From an uncultured bacterium (GTDB lineage Bacteria > DRYD01), in NCBI GenBank assembly GCA_937139605.1, contig CAKZQG010000006.1, forward strand, positions 91,133-155,132: a DNA stretch of 64,000 nt. Reading direction: 5' to 3'. Position numbers and translations under genes: made by a program. The notes beneath the pieces were generated by a model that did not search any database, was not told the DNA's origin, and saw nothing but the letters and a program-made list of their open reading frames with translations. Below are positions 19,612 through 28,984 of this stretch, piece after piece; the stretch's first letter is position 1, and each line of letters starts with the position of its first letter.

Positions 19612-20241
19612 TTAATTAAAATAGAAAGTAAATATTAGTGGTTTATTAATGAAATTATGAAGTACAATATTTTTAGCGGGCCATCTTTTTAAGATTTCTT
19701 GAATTAATTCAATTAATTTATAAGCTCTTTTAATGCAATCTTCTTGGGATAATAATTCTTGCTTTATAGAAGCTTTTACTCTTATTATAGAAGCTAACAA
19801 ATCAGTTAAAGTACATAAATCTTTTTTATACATACTTTCATAATAAGAATTCACATTTAGGATACCTATATAGTTTTTGGCAACGTTTAATAAATTTGTT
19901 TTTAATTCCTCTTCATTTATTGGAATCTTTTTTTCTTCTAAGATTTTAAAGTTAGATGAATAAGGATAAATATCTTCAAAATCAACTTCAAAAACTTTTA
20001 CTCTTTTAAATGCTTTTAGTTGTATAATAAAAGTATTAGCGTATAATTTTTGAACACTAATTACTTCACATAAACATCCATAATCATAAAAATTATATTT
20101 ATCATCTTTAACCAATAAACTTATAAATCTCCAATTATGAGTTATATTATTTGCCAATTTTTCATCGTTAAGAACTAAACCCACAATATTTCCAGGAAAT
20201 AATACTATATTTGTTAATGGTAAGATATATAATTTATCCAT
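19612..20241 (-). CDS. LON substrate-binding domain protein
   Basis: 209 residues consisting only of a LON N-terminal-type (PUA-like) domain: MDKLYILPLTNIVLFPGNIVGLVL, then AFKRVKVFEVDFEDIYPY. It lacks any protease or ATPase domain. Such small proteins (COG2802 type) are widespread and uncharacterised. It ends two bases before the minC start, which suggests coupling. Confidence 0.8.
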   Translation of the reverse strand: MDKLYILPLTNIVLFPGNIVGLVLNDEKLANNITHNWRFISLLVKDDKYNFYDYGCLCEVISVQKLYANTFIIQLKAFKRVKVFEVDFEDIYPYSSNFKILEEKKIPINEEELKTNLLNVAKNYIGILNVNSYYESMYKKDLCTLTDLLASIIRVKASIKQELLSQEDCIKRAYKLIELIQEILKRWPAKNIVLHNFINKPLIFTFYFN

Positions 20242-20323
20242 AGAAATTCTATTAATTTTATATCCTATTTTTTAATATTCCCTTTTATTAATTTCAATAA
20301 AATATTTTTATTTCCTTTTAGGA

Positions 20324-21265
20324 TTACTTTTTATTTTTGTATCTATTTTTCATAATAAATTCTTTTATTTTACTTTCTAAGTTTTCATTAGTTAAATAAC
20401 TTATATATAATGAATTATTTTTGATAGCGATATTTTGAATAGAGTTATATTTATTAGTAATTTTTTGTTTAAAAATTTCTCTTATTTTTTCGTTTGATAA
20501 GTTAAAAGTTTTTGCTTTTTTAGTAATAGGATCTAGTAGCGTAACAGTACCTACAATAGGTAAATCAAATTCAGCAGGATCTCCTATTTTAATTAAAAAT
20601 AGTTCATTTCCTTTTTTTACAAAATAATTAAATAGTAAAGAAATCTTTGGTATTTCAAAATCATCTATATCTACAAAATCAGAAACAAAAAATAAAATGG
20701 AAGTCCTTTTTAAAAATTGATTTATTTTACTTATTAAATTCAGTATATTATTAGAAGCTCCTAAGTATTTTTCTTTATTTTTAAAAAAGTCTTTATAAAT
20801 ATTATTTAAAAAATGAAGAATCTTATAGTTATTAGCTAAATTTTTAGATGGTTTAAAATAAGAGAACTCTTTTTTAAAAGAAACAAAAGCCCCCAATCTT
20901 TCATTTAAAGAATGTGCTAAATTTATAATGAAAGCTACAATCTCTATTAATAATTCTATCTTTAATTTATTTTTAGTACCAAAAAATAAAGTAGAACTTA
21001 AATCAATACAAACAAATACAGGTATTTCTCTCTCTTCTTGAAAATTTCTTACAAATAATTGATTATATCTTGCGCTAACGTTCCAGTCTATATATCTCGG
21101 GTCATCACCAGGGATATATTCTCTTACATCAACGAACTCAACTCCACTACCCTTAAATATCGATCTATTACTACCAAATATTAATCTATTACTATATTTT
21201 TTTGTAAGTTTAAGATAAAAGGTAGGTAAATTTTCTATAAATTTTAAAGAAAAATTATTTTCCAT
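20324..21265 (-). CDS. DUF58/von Willebrand A-like protein
   Basis: 313 residues. The motif FVDVREYIPGDDPRYIDWNVSARYNQLFVRNFQEERE followed by IPVFVCIDLSSTLFFG is the DUF58 signature plus the vWA metal-site beginning. These proteins sit in the MoxR/BatA neighbourhoods and are thought to work with a MoxR ATPase. No moxR is visible here. Two DUF58 genes (this and the broken one at 16659-17662) flank minCDE. Confidence 0.85.
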   Translation of the reverse strand: MENNFSLKFIENLPTFYLKLTKKYSNRLIFGSNRSIFKGSGVEFVDVREYIPGDDPRYIDWNVSARYNQLFVRNFQEEREIPVFVCIDLSSTLFFGTKNKLKIELLIEIVAFIINLAHSLNERLGAFVSFKKEFSYFKPSKNLANNYKILHFLNNIYKDFFKNKEKYLGASNNILNLISKINQFLKRTSILFFVSDFVDIDDFEIPKISLLFNYFVKKGNELFLIKIGDPAEFDLPIVGTVTLLDPITKKAKTFNLSNEKIREIFKQKITNKYNSIQNIAIKNNSLYISYLTNENLESKIKEFIMKNRYKNKK

Positions 21266-21340
21266 CTTTTTTGAAAATAGATTATTAAAATAATTTTCTT
21301 TCTTTGATAAAATTCTCTTATTTTAAAATTTATTCCTTTA

Positions 21341-21388
21341 TATATTAAAATATACTCTAAATAATATATTAAAATATACTCTAAATAG
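21341..21388. repeat. Two tandem copies of a 24-bp AT-rich repeat
   Basis: Two adjacent units begin TATATTAAAATATACTCTAAAT and differ only in the last base. They sit between the 265-residue gene (stop at 21392) and the DUF58 gene (start 21265), on the upstream side of the latter. They could be a duplicated protein-binding or promoter site, but I cannot tell. Confidence 0.85.
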
Positions 21389-21391
21389 GAT

Positions 21392-22189
21392 TTATTTTAA
21401 TAAATTATTTAATTTTTTAACTAAATTTATTAAAAATTCTCTAAATTTAGAATTGTTCATAAATATTAATTGTAAAGCATTAACAATAGGCATAACTGGT
21501 AAAGTATAAGGTAAAATAGAGTTAAAATATAATGAGTAATTTAAAATAGTAGATATACTAGAAAATATATAATCTCCTTTTTGGATGTCAGAAAATTTAG
21601 ATGAATTTTTAAAAATAAGATATCCTTTTATAGGTATTAATATAGAAGACATAATAATACCTACTAATGGCATACCTAAAATTAAGCCAATTCCTCCCAA
21701 AGCTCCAATTAAATCAACTATTCCAAGATATTTATAGGATTTATCATTAGTATTTATTCCTGCATTAATTTCTGCTATCCCATTAACAACTCCTTTAAAA
21801 GCACCTATAAATACTCCTAAACTTTTAATAAAGTAAGAAAAAGTACCTACACTAGGAATATTAGTCTCACTAATTATATTAGTAAAAAACTTAGGTTCTA
21901 TTTTCCTAGAAGATAACATCTTTAGGAATTCACTAAAATACGAACTAAACTTTCCACTCTCAAATATATAAGTTACCCTTGAAAAAGGATCAATTAAATC
22001 AGTTAGACTAAGTCTTGCTTTTAAATTATCTGCAAATTTCTTATCTATTTTCCTTAAAAAATTACTATCTTTATTAATTTTTATATTATCTTTTAAGGCA
22101 TTTCCTAATTTATCAATTGGCAAATTATATTTATAACCAAAATCTTTGTTATTTAATTTATTATTAAAATTTATCTTGCTTAACAACAT
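21392..22189 (-). CDS. Membrane protein of unknown function
   Basis: 265 residues, not recognised. The first about 120 residues are charged and possibly helical. From about residue 120 there are several hydrophobic segments (FIGAFKGVVNGIAEINAG, YLGIVDLIGALGGIGLILGM, GIIMSSILIPIKGYLIF, LPYTLPVMPIVNALQLIF). No signal peptide or conserved catalytic motif is apparent. It is divergently placed to bpsA; the 163-bp gap should hold promoters for both, though no clear -35/-10 pair stands out. Confidence 0.6.
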   Translation of the reverse strand: MLLSKINFNNKLNNKDFGYKYNLPIDKLGNALKDNIKINKDSNFLRKIDKKFADNLKARLSLTDLIDPFSRVTYIFESGKFSSYFSEFLKMLSSRKIEPKFFTNIISETNIPSVGTFSYFIKSLGVFIGAFKGVVNGIAEINAGINTNDKSYKYLGIVDLIGALGGIGLILGMPLVGIIMSSILIPIKGYLIFKNSSKFSDIQKGDYIFSSISTILNYSLYFNSILPYTLPVMPIVNALQLIFMNNSKFREFLINLVKKLNNLLK

Positions 22190-22352
22190 AATAGCTTATC
22201 TTTTTATTATTTATTTAAAAAATTAAATAATGAAATATTTATGAGCAAGTTAAGAATGTAAAAAAAAGGTTAAAAATTAAAATATATAGAATAATAATAT
22301 TAGATTAGATTATTTCATTAAAATAAGAAATTACAAATAAAAGGGTGATAAC

Positions 22353-23420
22353 ATGAAAGAATTAACAATATTAAATACTAAAACAGATTATATAATATTA
22401 AGATTTTTATCACAAAATCCCGCATCATATTGGGATTTATTATTAAATTCTTTTGATAATAGTATAAATACAATAAACTCAATTGAAAAATTACTAAAAG
22501 AAAACTTAATAAAATATGAAAATAATTATTTTAGTTTAACAGAAAAAGGAAAAGAGTTAGTAAAAAAAATATTAAAGACTCAATATAAAGATGTAATATG
22601 TAAAGAATGTAATGGTAAAGGTTTAAAAATAACTGAATATTTTAAAGATATTTTAAGTAAGTTTTTAGAATTAACAAAAGATAGACCGCATGCTATTCCT
22701 GAGTTTGATCAAGGAGTAGTTGAACCTATTACTCTTATTTCAAGAGTAATTTTTATGTATTATAAAGGAGATATTGAGAATAAAGATATAGTACTAATAG
22801 GAGATGATGATTTAACTTCTATTATACTAGCTTTATCTAATTTACCTAATAATATTTTAGTTTTAGAAGCTGATAAAAGATTGGTAGATTATATTAATAA
22901 TAAATCTAAAGAACTTAATTTAAATAGCTTAAAAGCGGTAGTTTATAACGTAGAAGATCCAGTTAATGAAGAATATCTAGGTAAATTTGATACGTTTCTA
23001 ACTGATCCTGTTGAAACAATAGAAGGAATAACATTATTTATATCCCGTGGAGTTAGTATGTTAAAAGAGGAAGGAGTAGTATATTTTGGGCTAACTCACT
23101 TAGAAGCATCCTATAAAAAATGGCATAAAATCCATTCTAATCTATATTCTATGAATTTAGTTATAACAGATTTACTGGATAAATTCCAATTATATGATTT
23201 AAATCCAGAAGATATAGTAAATAAGGGATATAGAGTATATACAGAAGCAGTTAATAAATTAGGGATAAAACCAGATAAACCTACAAAGCCTTGGTACAAC
23301 TCAGCTTTCCATAGATTAATTTTAGTAGATAAACCTAATCCTTACTACCCTTACAATAAGCAAATAAAATTAGAAAGAAATTTATATTATGATAATGAAG
23401 CCTATGTAACTCTTTATTAA
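22353..23420 (+). CDS. bpsA: N(4)-bis(aminopropyl)spermidine synthase (branched-chain polyamine synthase)
   Basis: 355 residues, DUF43 family. An N-terminal winged-helix-like domain (about 1-80) precedes a class I methyltransferase-like fold. Motifs include FDQGVVEPITLISRV, VLIGDDDLTSIIL, and FDTFLTDPVETIEGITLF, where GDDD and DPVET form the active site. It uses decarboxylated S-adenosylmethionine to add aminopropyl groups to spermidine, making branched polyamines that occur in thermophiles. The start follows AAAGGGTG at a good spacing. This is a marker for growth at high temperature. No speE or speH gene is in the window. Confidence 0.9.
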   Translation: MKELTILNTKTDYIILRFLSQNPASYWDLLLNSFDNSINTINSIEKLLKENLIKYENNYFSLTEKGKELVKKILKTQYKDVICKECNGKGLKITEYFKDILSKFLELTKDRPHAIPEFDQGVVEPITLISRVIFMYYKGDIENKDIVLIGDDDLTSIILALSNLPNNILVLEADKRLVDYINNKSKELNLNSLKAVVYNVEDPVNEEYLGKFDTFLTDPVETIEGITLFISRGVSMLKEEGVVYFGLTHLEASYKKWHKIHSNLYSMNLVITDLLDKFQLYDLNPEDIVNKGYRVYTEAVNKLGIKPDKPTKPWYNSAFHRLILVDKPNPYYPYNKQIKLERNLYYDNEAYVTLY

Positions 23421-23463
23421 AATTATAAAAATAAAATTATAAAAAAACATATAAAAAAATCCT

Positions 23464-24303
23464 ATGATGCTAAATACTTTAAAACGTGTAAATTTAATAA
23501 ACTTAATTAATATAAACATAATAAAACTACTTAAAACTATATGCTTTAATGATACTGATCTCTTAGAAGATATATCTACAAACAAAAGGGATCTTAATAT
23601 ATTTATAATTGATTTTACAAAGTTAGGTGGATTTTTACAAATGAAAATAGATGAATATTTATTTAAAAACTTTGATTATTTTAACAATTATTTAAACGAT
23701 ATTTTATTGATAAGATTTTATCAATTTTCAAATAACACAATTACAATAGGTAAATTACAAAAAATTAATGAAGAAATAATTAAAGAAAATAAAGAGTATT
23801 TAATAGTTAGAAGAATAACGGGTGGAAAAGCTGTATATCATATTCCCAAAAAAGACTTAACTTTTAGCGTAATAGCTAATACAAATATATTTAAAAAAAT
23901 TAATTTTAATAATGAAAATATTCTAAATTTCATTCATAAATTTTTTAATAATTTAGTAAAAGAAACATTATTTTCATTAAATATAAATTTAAATAAATCT
24001 GATACTCTTAATAAAGAGAATAAAGATATATTAAATGAGAGATTAATGCGGTTTGATTGTTTTGCTAAGCCTATGGATTTTGAATTAGTTTATAATAACC
24101 AAAAGATAGTAGGTACAGCTATTAAAATAGATAATACTAAATTTATTTTACAAGCTAATATTAAATTATATTTAATAAATGAATCTATAATTAATCAAGA
24201 ATTTATAGATAAATTTATCCAGATTTTTTATATTAATTTATATAAAAATTTTTCAGAAAATTTAGCAAATATTAGCAATAGTTTCTTATCTTCTATAAAA
24301 TAG
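23464..24303 (+). CDS. Lipoate-protein ligase A/biotin-ligase family
   Basis: Family BPL/LplA: NIFIIDFTKLGGFLQMKIDEYL, then LLIRFYQFSNNTITIGKLQKINEE, and RRITGGKAVYHIPKKDLTFSVIA (the RRxTGGxAVxH lipoyl-site motif). It ligates or transfers lipoyl groups to proteins such as glycine-cleavage H protein, consistent with gcvPB nearby. The track start (ATG 23464) gives about 45 residues that do not resemble the family and has no ribosome binding site. A better candidate is AUA at 23599, seven bases after AAAAGGGA. I keep the longer range with that caution. Confidence 0.75.
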   Translation: MMLNTLKRVNLINLININIIKLLKTICFNDTDLLEDISTNKRDLNIFIIDFTKLGGFLQMKIDEYLFKNFDYFNNYLNDILLIRFYQFSNNTITIGKLQKINEEIIKENKEYLIVRRITGGKAVYHIPKKDLTFSVIANTNIFKKINFNNENILNFIHKFFNNLVKETLFSLNINLNKSDTLNKENKDILNERLMRFDCFAKPMDFELVYNNQKIVGTAIKIDNTKFILQANIKLYLINESIINQEFIDKFIQIFYINLYKNFSENLANISNSFLSSIK

Positions 24304-24369
24304 AAATCTTTACAAAATAGAGTTTAATAACCTAAGGAGTAATAGAGTAAAATTGCTTAAAATTTAAAT

Positions 24370-25266
24370 ATGATTTATTTTTTATTATTTTATAATTCTC
24401 TTAATATTGATTTTAAAAATTCATATGAATTTTATAATAACTTAGTTAACTATGTATCTAGAAACGGCAATGTTTTAAATTCCTTAAATACAGAAAGAAT
24501 TAATTTTTTAGGTGTATATGATGTTATAAAAGATATAGAGAATTTTAATAATATTGAAAAATTAATAACGAAAGAGGATAAGATTTTTTTATTTACTTTA
24601 GGTGGTGACGGAACTTTATTTAATTCGTTATCATTAATAAAAAAAAAGTTTAATTCAGATTTAAGTATTTTTGTATTTCCTATAAATTTTGGGAGTAAAG
24701 GGTTCTATTGTTTTTATAATAAAAAACTAATCAATGATATCCCTAATTTTTTAGAATTAATTATTGATGATTATAAACAATCTAAATTTTTAAAAGGTTT
24801 TTTTTTAAAATTGGTATTAAAAGATAAAATAGAATATTTTATAGGGGATATTGTTATAAAAAATAAAATTTCTCATAAACCTACAAAAATAAAGTATTAT
24901 ATAAATAATTGTATTAATTATATAGAAGAATTAGCGGATGGGTTATTAATATTTTCTAAATTTGGTAGTACTGGTTATTTTTTATCTCTATATGGAATTT
25001 TTATAGATTTAGATATAGATGATTTAATTGGAATAACATTTATAGCTCCACATTCTATTAAATATAAACCCCAGATATTTAAAAACAAGGAAATATATAT
25101 AGAAAATATTGATAAAAATGAGCTAATTATAATAAAAGACGGATTAATTTTAAATGATTTTATACATTATCAAGAAAAAATTAAAGTTGAATTGGATAAT
25201 TCCTTTTTTTATTTAATGGGTAAAACCAATATATTTGATAAATGGTATAAAACTTTTTACATTTAA
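24370..25266 (+). CDS. nadK: NAD kinase
   Basis: 298 residues. The family signature is FTLGGDGTLFNSL (GGDG, about residue 79) and a downstream DGLLIFSKFGSTGYFLSLYG that matches the DG(x)xxxTPTGSTAY segment in diverged form. It phosphorylates NAD to NADP. The sequence is more divergent than typical (STGYF in place of STAYS). The start is the only in-frame ATG after an upstream stop. Confidence 0.85.
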   Translation: MIYFLLFYNSLNIDFKNSYEFYNNLVNYVSRNGNVLNSLNTERINFLGVYDVIKDIENFNNIEKLITKEDKIFLFTLGGDGTLFNSLSLIKKKFNSDLSIFVFPINFGSKGFYCFYNKKLINDIPNFLELIIDDYKQSKFLKGFFLKLVLKDKIEYFIGDIVIKNKISHKPTKIKYYINNCINYIEELADGLLIFSKFGSTGYFLSLYGIFIDLDIDDLIGITFIAPHSIKYKPQIFKNKEIYIENIDKNELIIIKDGLILNDFIHYQEKIKVELDNSFFYLMGKTNIFDKWYKTFYI

Positions 25267-25278
25267 ATTATATAAAAA

Positions 25279-26727
25279 ATGATAAAAAAACTAAAAAATA
25301 TTAACGAATTTTTTAAACTAAAATTCCTACCATTAAATACTAATCTTTTATTTCATTTAAATAATAATAAAACTTTCTTATTTTTCAATTTAGAAATATA
25401 TAATATCCCATTTTTATTAAATTTAAAAAAAATATTAAAAGAATATAATGTAAATATTGATTTAATTTCAATAATTTTTCACAAAGTAAAAAATTATGAA
25501 GAGTATTTAGTATATGACTTAGATATTCCCATTTATATTTTATTTGATATTTTTGAAATTACTTTTTATAAAAATAATAAACAATATTTATTAACTAATA
25601 AAAACTTTAAATTAGAGATAATAGATATTGAAACAGATCTAATTTTAAAGCCTATTATTTTTGGATTTAATGATAATAATGAAATATTTTTTATAACTGA
25701 AGAAAATTTTGAAAATTTTTTAATAAATGAAATTTTTTTATTTAATAACCCTAATATTAGTAATTTCAGTAATAACAATTACATATTAAATAGAAAAAAC
25801 ATTATAGATTTCAAGATAGAAAATAATTTAATTTTAGTTTTATTATATAATAATTTTAGCAGTTATTTACATTTTTTTGATTTAGATTTTAATTTAAAAT
25901 ATACTATGGAATTTAGTAATGATTTTATTTCTTTTGATAGTTTTTATTTAAATAACAAAGAATTTATTTTAACTATTTATTCTATGTTAAATAAAAAAAT
26001 AATTTTTTATAAAATTTTAATTGAAAGTAATAATATCAAAGTGATAAATCAAAAAGAATTTAAATCAAAAATAGATGATATAATTTATGTAAAATTAGTT
26101 AATAATTTTGTTATATTAAGTTCTTTTAATAGGATTTATTTTTATAGAATAGTTCCAGAAAGTAAGCAATTAATTAATATTTTTGAAGAAGATACTAATT
26201 TATTTCCTTATAATGTTTCAGGTTATAATACTTCTTTTGATAAAAAAATAGTGGATGGTCAATGGAGAGAAACTATATGGGGAAATATTAAAGACATTAC
26301 AATAAATGAAAATATTATTTTTGTTAGTGATAATCAATATTCAGATATAAGGTATTTAGATATAAATACTGGTAAAAGTTATCATATTAAAATAAAAGGA
26401 ATAAATAATTATGAAAATATAAAAGGGAAAATCTTATCTATCTTTTATTTTAATAATTATAATGAAAATACTGATACTTTATTTTTTATAGATTCATTAT
26501 TTAAAAAGATAAGATTTCTTTATAATAATTATACTTATAGTTTATTTTATGATGAAGAGATATATAATTTTTCAAAAATACGAATTTTAGGTTATAAATC
26601 AGAAAATCTTATTCTTTATAATACAAATTCAAGTATCAAAAAAATAAAATTCCCTAATATAAAACTCTTAGTTAATAATAATTCTGAGCTAATTAATTTT
26701 ATTCAAAAAGAGGAAATTAAGATATAA
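25279..26727 (+). CDS. Degenerate thioredoxin-like plus beta-propeller protein (NHLRC2-like)
   Basis: 482 residues. Residues about 20-120 (KTFLFFNLEIYNIPFLLNLKKILKEYNVNIDLISIIFHKV ... YDLDIPIYILFD) read like a thioredoxin-fold strand pattern without CxxC. The rest is a series of blade-like repeats (e.g. NIIFVSDNQYSDIRYLDINTGKSYHI). The order thioredoxin domain plus NHL propeller resembles NHLRC2. This is inferred by eye and is not certain; very high Asn/Ile/Phe content obscures similarity. It sits 12 bp after nadK and 36 bp before gcvPB. Confidence 0.4.
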   Translation: MIKKLKNINEFFKLKFLPLNTNLLFHLNNNKTFLFFNLEIYNIPFLLNLKKILKEYNVNIDLISIIFHKVKNYEEYLVYDLDIPIYILFDIFEITFYKNNKQYLLTNKNFKLEIIDIETDLILKPIIFGFNDNNEIFFITEENFENFLINEIFLFNNPNISNFSNNNYILNRKNIIDFKIENNLILVLLYNNFSSYLHFFDLDFNLKYTMEFSNDFISFDSFYLNNKEFILTIYSMLNKKIIFYKILIESNNIKVINQKEFKSKIDDIIYVKLVNNFVILSSFNRIYFYRIVPESKQLINIFEEDTNLFPYNVSGYNTSFDKKIVDGQWRETIWGNIKDITINENIIFVSDNQYSDIRYLDINTGKSYHIKIKGINNYENIKGKILSIFYFNNYNENTDTLFFIDSLFKKIRFLYNNYTYSLFYDEEIYNFSKIRILGYKSENLILYNTNSSIKKIKFPNIKLLVNNNSELINFIQKEEIKI

Positions 26728-26763
26728 AAATTAATGATATAATATAAAAGGGGTTGAATTAAT

Positions 26764-28263
26764 ATGTTAATAAAAGAAGAAAAGGGAATAGATAAATTAA
26801 TAGATTTCTTTAAAACAGATAATTTAACTTCAGATTATATTGATAATCATTTAATAGATTTATTAGAATCAAAGATAACGGATAGATCTAAATTATTAGC
26901 TAATAATAGAAAAGATTTAATGTATCCTAATTTAGATGAGCTTTCAGTAGTTAGACATTTTACCAATTTAAGCAGAAAAAACTGGGCTATTGATGTAGGA
27001 ATCTATCCCTTAGGATCATGTACAATGAAATATAATCCTAAAATAAATGATTACATTGCAAAAGATAAAAGATTATTAAATTTACATCCATTAGAAAATC
27101 CAGAAAATATTCAAGGGGTTCTAAAGGTTTTAAAAGAATTAGAAAATTATATAAAAGAATTAGTAGGGATGGATGAAGTTAGTTTATTACCTGCAGCAGG
27201 AGCACACGGAGAATATACCGCTTTGTTAATTGCTAAAAAATATTTTGAAAAAAAATATAAAGATAAAAATAAAAAAGAGATAGTATTACTACCCGATAGT
27301 GCACATGGTACAAACCCAGCATCTGCTACTATGGCTAACTTTAAAGTTAAAACTATAAAAAGTGATCATTCTGGCCAAATTGATCTAAAAGAGCTGGAAA
27401 ATCATATTAAAGAATATAAAGAAAGTATTGCGGTATTTATGATAACTAATCCAAATACCTTAGGGATATACGAAAAAAATATAGAAAAAATTACTGAAAT
27501 ATGTAAAGAAAATGATATATTAACTTATTATGATGGTGCGAATTTTAATGCAATAATAGGGAAGATAAGGCCAGGGGATATGGGTTTTGATATGCTTCAT
27601 CTTAATTTACATAAAACTTTTTCTACTCCTCATGGCTCAGGAGGTCCAGGTAGTGGGCCTATTGCTGTAAAAGAATTTTTAGCTCCTTTCTTGCCTATTC
27701 CCAGAATCTCTCTTAAAGAAAGTTTATATTATTTAGATTTTGATTATCCAGATAGTATAGGATTAATTAGAGATTTTTGGGGTAATATTTTAGTTTTAAT
27801 AAGAGCATTAGTTTATATTTTATCTTATGGCAATAGAATAAACGAGGTTGCAGAAAACAGTGTATTAAATGCTAATTATTTAAAATTAAGGTTAAAAGAT
27901 TATTTTATAGATGTGTATAAAGGGTTCTGTTGTCATGAATTTGTTTTATCTGCTTCTAATTATAAATCCAAAGGTATAAGAGCTTTTGATATAGCTAAAA
28001 GGTTATTAGATTATAATGTACATCCCCCAACTGTCTATTTTCCATTAATTGTAGAAGAATGTTTAATGATAGAACCAACAGAAACCGAAAGTTTAGAAAG
28101 CTTAGAAAATTTTATAAATGCTATTGAAAATGTAATTAAAGAAATAGAAAATAACCCGGAATTAGTAAAAGAAGCTCCATTAACTACGCCTGTAAAAAGA
28201 ATAAATGATGCTTTAGCCTCTAGAGACCCTAAACCTACTATTAAATCTGTCCTTAATTCCTAA
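26764..28263 (+). CDS. gcvPB: Glycine dehydrogenase (decarboxylating) subunit 2
   Basis: 499 residues, PLP-dependent P-protein subunit 2 of the glycine cleavage system. GSCTMKYNPKIND, SLLPAAGAHGEYTALLIA, and the PLP lysine motif HLNLHKTFSTPHGSGGPGSGPI identify it. It decarboxylates glycine and passes the aminomethyl group to the lipoylated H protein. It should work with GcvPA, GcvT and GcvH, none of which is in this window. The ribosome binding site is AAAAGGGG. Confidence 0.95.
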   Translation: MLIKEEKGIDKLIDFFKTDNLTSDYIDNHLIDLLESKITDRSKLLANNRKDLMYPNLDELSVVRHFTNLSRKNWAIDVGIYPLGSCTMKYNPKINDYIAKDKRLLNLHPLENPENIQGVLKVLKELENYIKELVGMDEVSLLPAAGAHGEYTALLIAKKYFEKKYKDKNKKEIVLLPDSAHGTNPASATMANFKVKTIKSDHSGQIDLKELENHIKEYKESIAVFMITNPNTLGIYEKNIEKITEICKENDILTYYDGANFNAIIGKIRPGDMGFDMLHLNLHKTFSTPHGSGGPGSGPIAVKEFLAPFLPIPRISLKESLYYLDFDYPDSIGLIRDFWGNILVLIRALVYILSYGNRINEVAENSVLNANYLKLRLKDYFIDVYKGFCCHEFVLSASNYKSKGIRAFDIAKRLLDYNVHPPTVYFPLIVEECLMIEPTETESLESLENFINAIENVIKEIENNPELVKEAPLTTPVKRINDALASRDPKPTIKSVLNS

Positions 28264-28383
28264 AAAATTAACAAAAATTTAATCTCTATAAGTGGTATTA
28301 AAATAAAAAAATATATATATTTAAATAAAAGAGCAACGATGGTAAAGTTATTCTATAATAAAAATTTAAAGAGGTGATAACAT

Positions 28384-28950
28384 ATGGTTAATGTTAATAA
28401 ATTAACTAAATTACTAGTTTTTATATTAATGTGTATAATTGTTAATTTATTTTCAAAGACATTAGTGGAAGCCAAAAACCAAAAATCTCATTGTAATAAT
28501 TATGCTACAAAATCTTATTTTAATAAAATCTGTGTAAAATACCCTTATATAGAATATAAAAGTAATGATACTAATTATAATCATCCTAATGCATTATATC
28601 CAGTAAAAGCAGTAGAATTATATCCTATAAATGGTTCTAGTTCTTCAAGTAGTTATACAGTAAAGTATAAAACAGTTTGTTATCCATATCCTGTATATTA
28701 TGATTTATTTTTAAATAATTATCATAATAGTTATAATACTTCTAATTATTATTCTAGTAGTTATAAAAATTACTCTTATTCTGGTTATTCAAGTTATTCA
28801 AGTTATAGTAATTCTTATTCATCATTTTCTTATTATACTTATTATGATCCTTATTATCTATATGAAAATTATCCTTATTTAAATATAAAGATAAGTGGAG
28901 TTAAATATTATGATGCTAAAACAGGAGAATTTAAAGAAAGCAGTTTTTAA
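28384..28950 (+). CDS. Secreted Tyr/Ser-rich low-complexity protein
   Basis: 188 residues. A signal-peptide-like N-terminus (LTKLLVFILMCIIVNLFS, cleavage likely near VEA) is followed by a mature part containing about one third Tyr and Ser, with runs such as SYKNYSYSGYSSYSSY. Three cysteines (SHC, KIC, TVC) lie in the first about 90 residues of the mature part. The ribosome binding site is AGAGGTG. The family is unknown; similar low-complexity proteins can be surface or adhesive, but that is speculation. Confidence 0.6.
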   Translation: MVNVNKLTKLLVFILMCIIVNLFSKTLVEAKNQKSHCNNYATKSYFNKICVKYPYIEYKSNDTNYNHPNALYPVKAVELYPINGSSSSSSYTVKYKTVCYPYPVYYDLFLNNYHNSYNTSNYYSSSYKNYSYSGYSSYSSYSNSYSSFSYYTYYDPYYLYENYPYLNIKISGVKYYDAKTGEFKESSF

Positions 28951-28984
28951 TAATTATAATCTTAATAATTATAATCAGAGTAGT

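Noticed and set aside
22190-22352. Named promoter elements in the divergent bpsA gap
   Set aside because: Too many AT-rich hexamers fit a -10 box; I could not choose one with support.
28895-28984. Ferrochelatase start at 28895
   Set aside because: The added residues overlap the previous gene and do not match the family; ATG 28985 begins the conserved strand.
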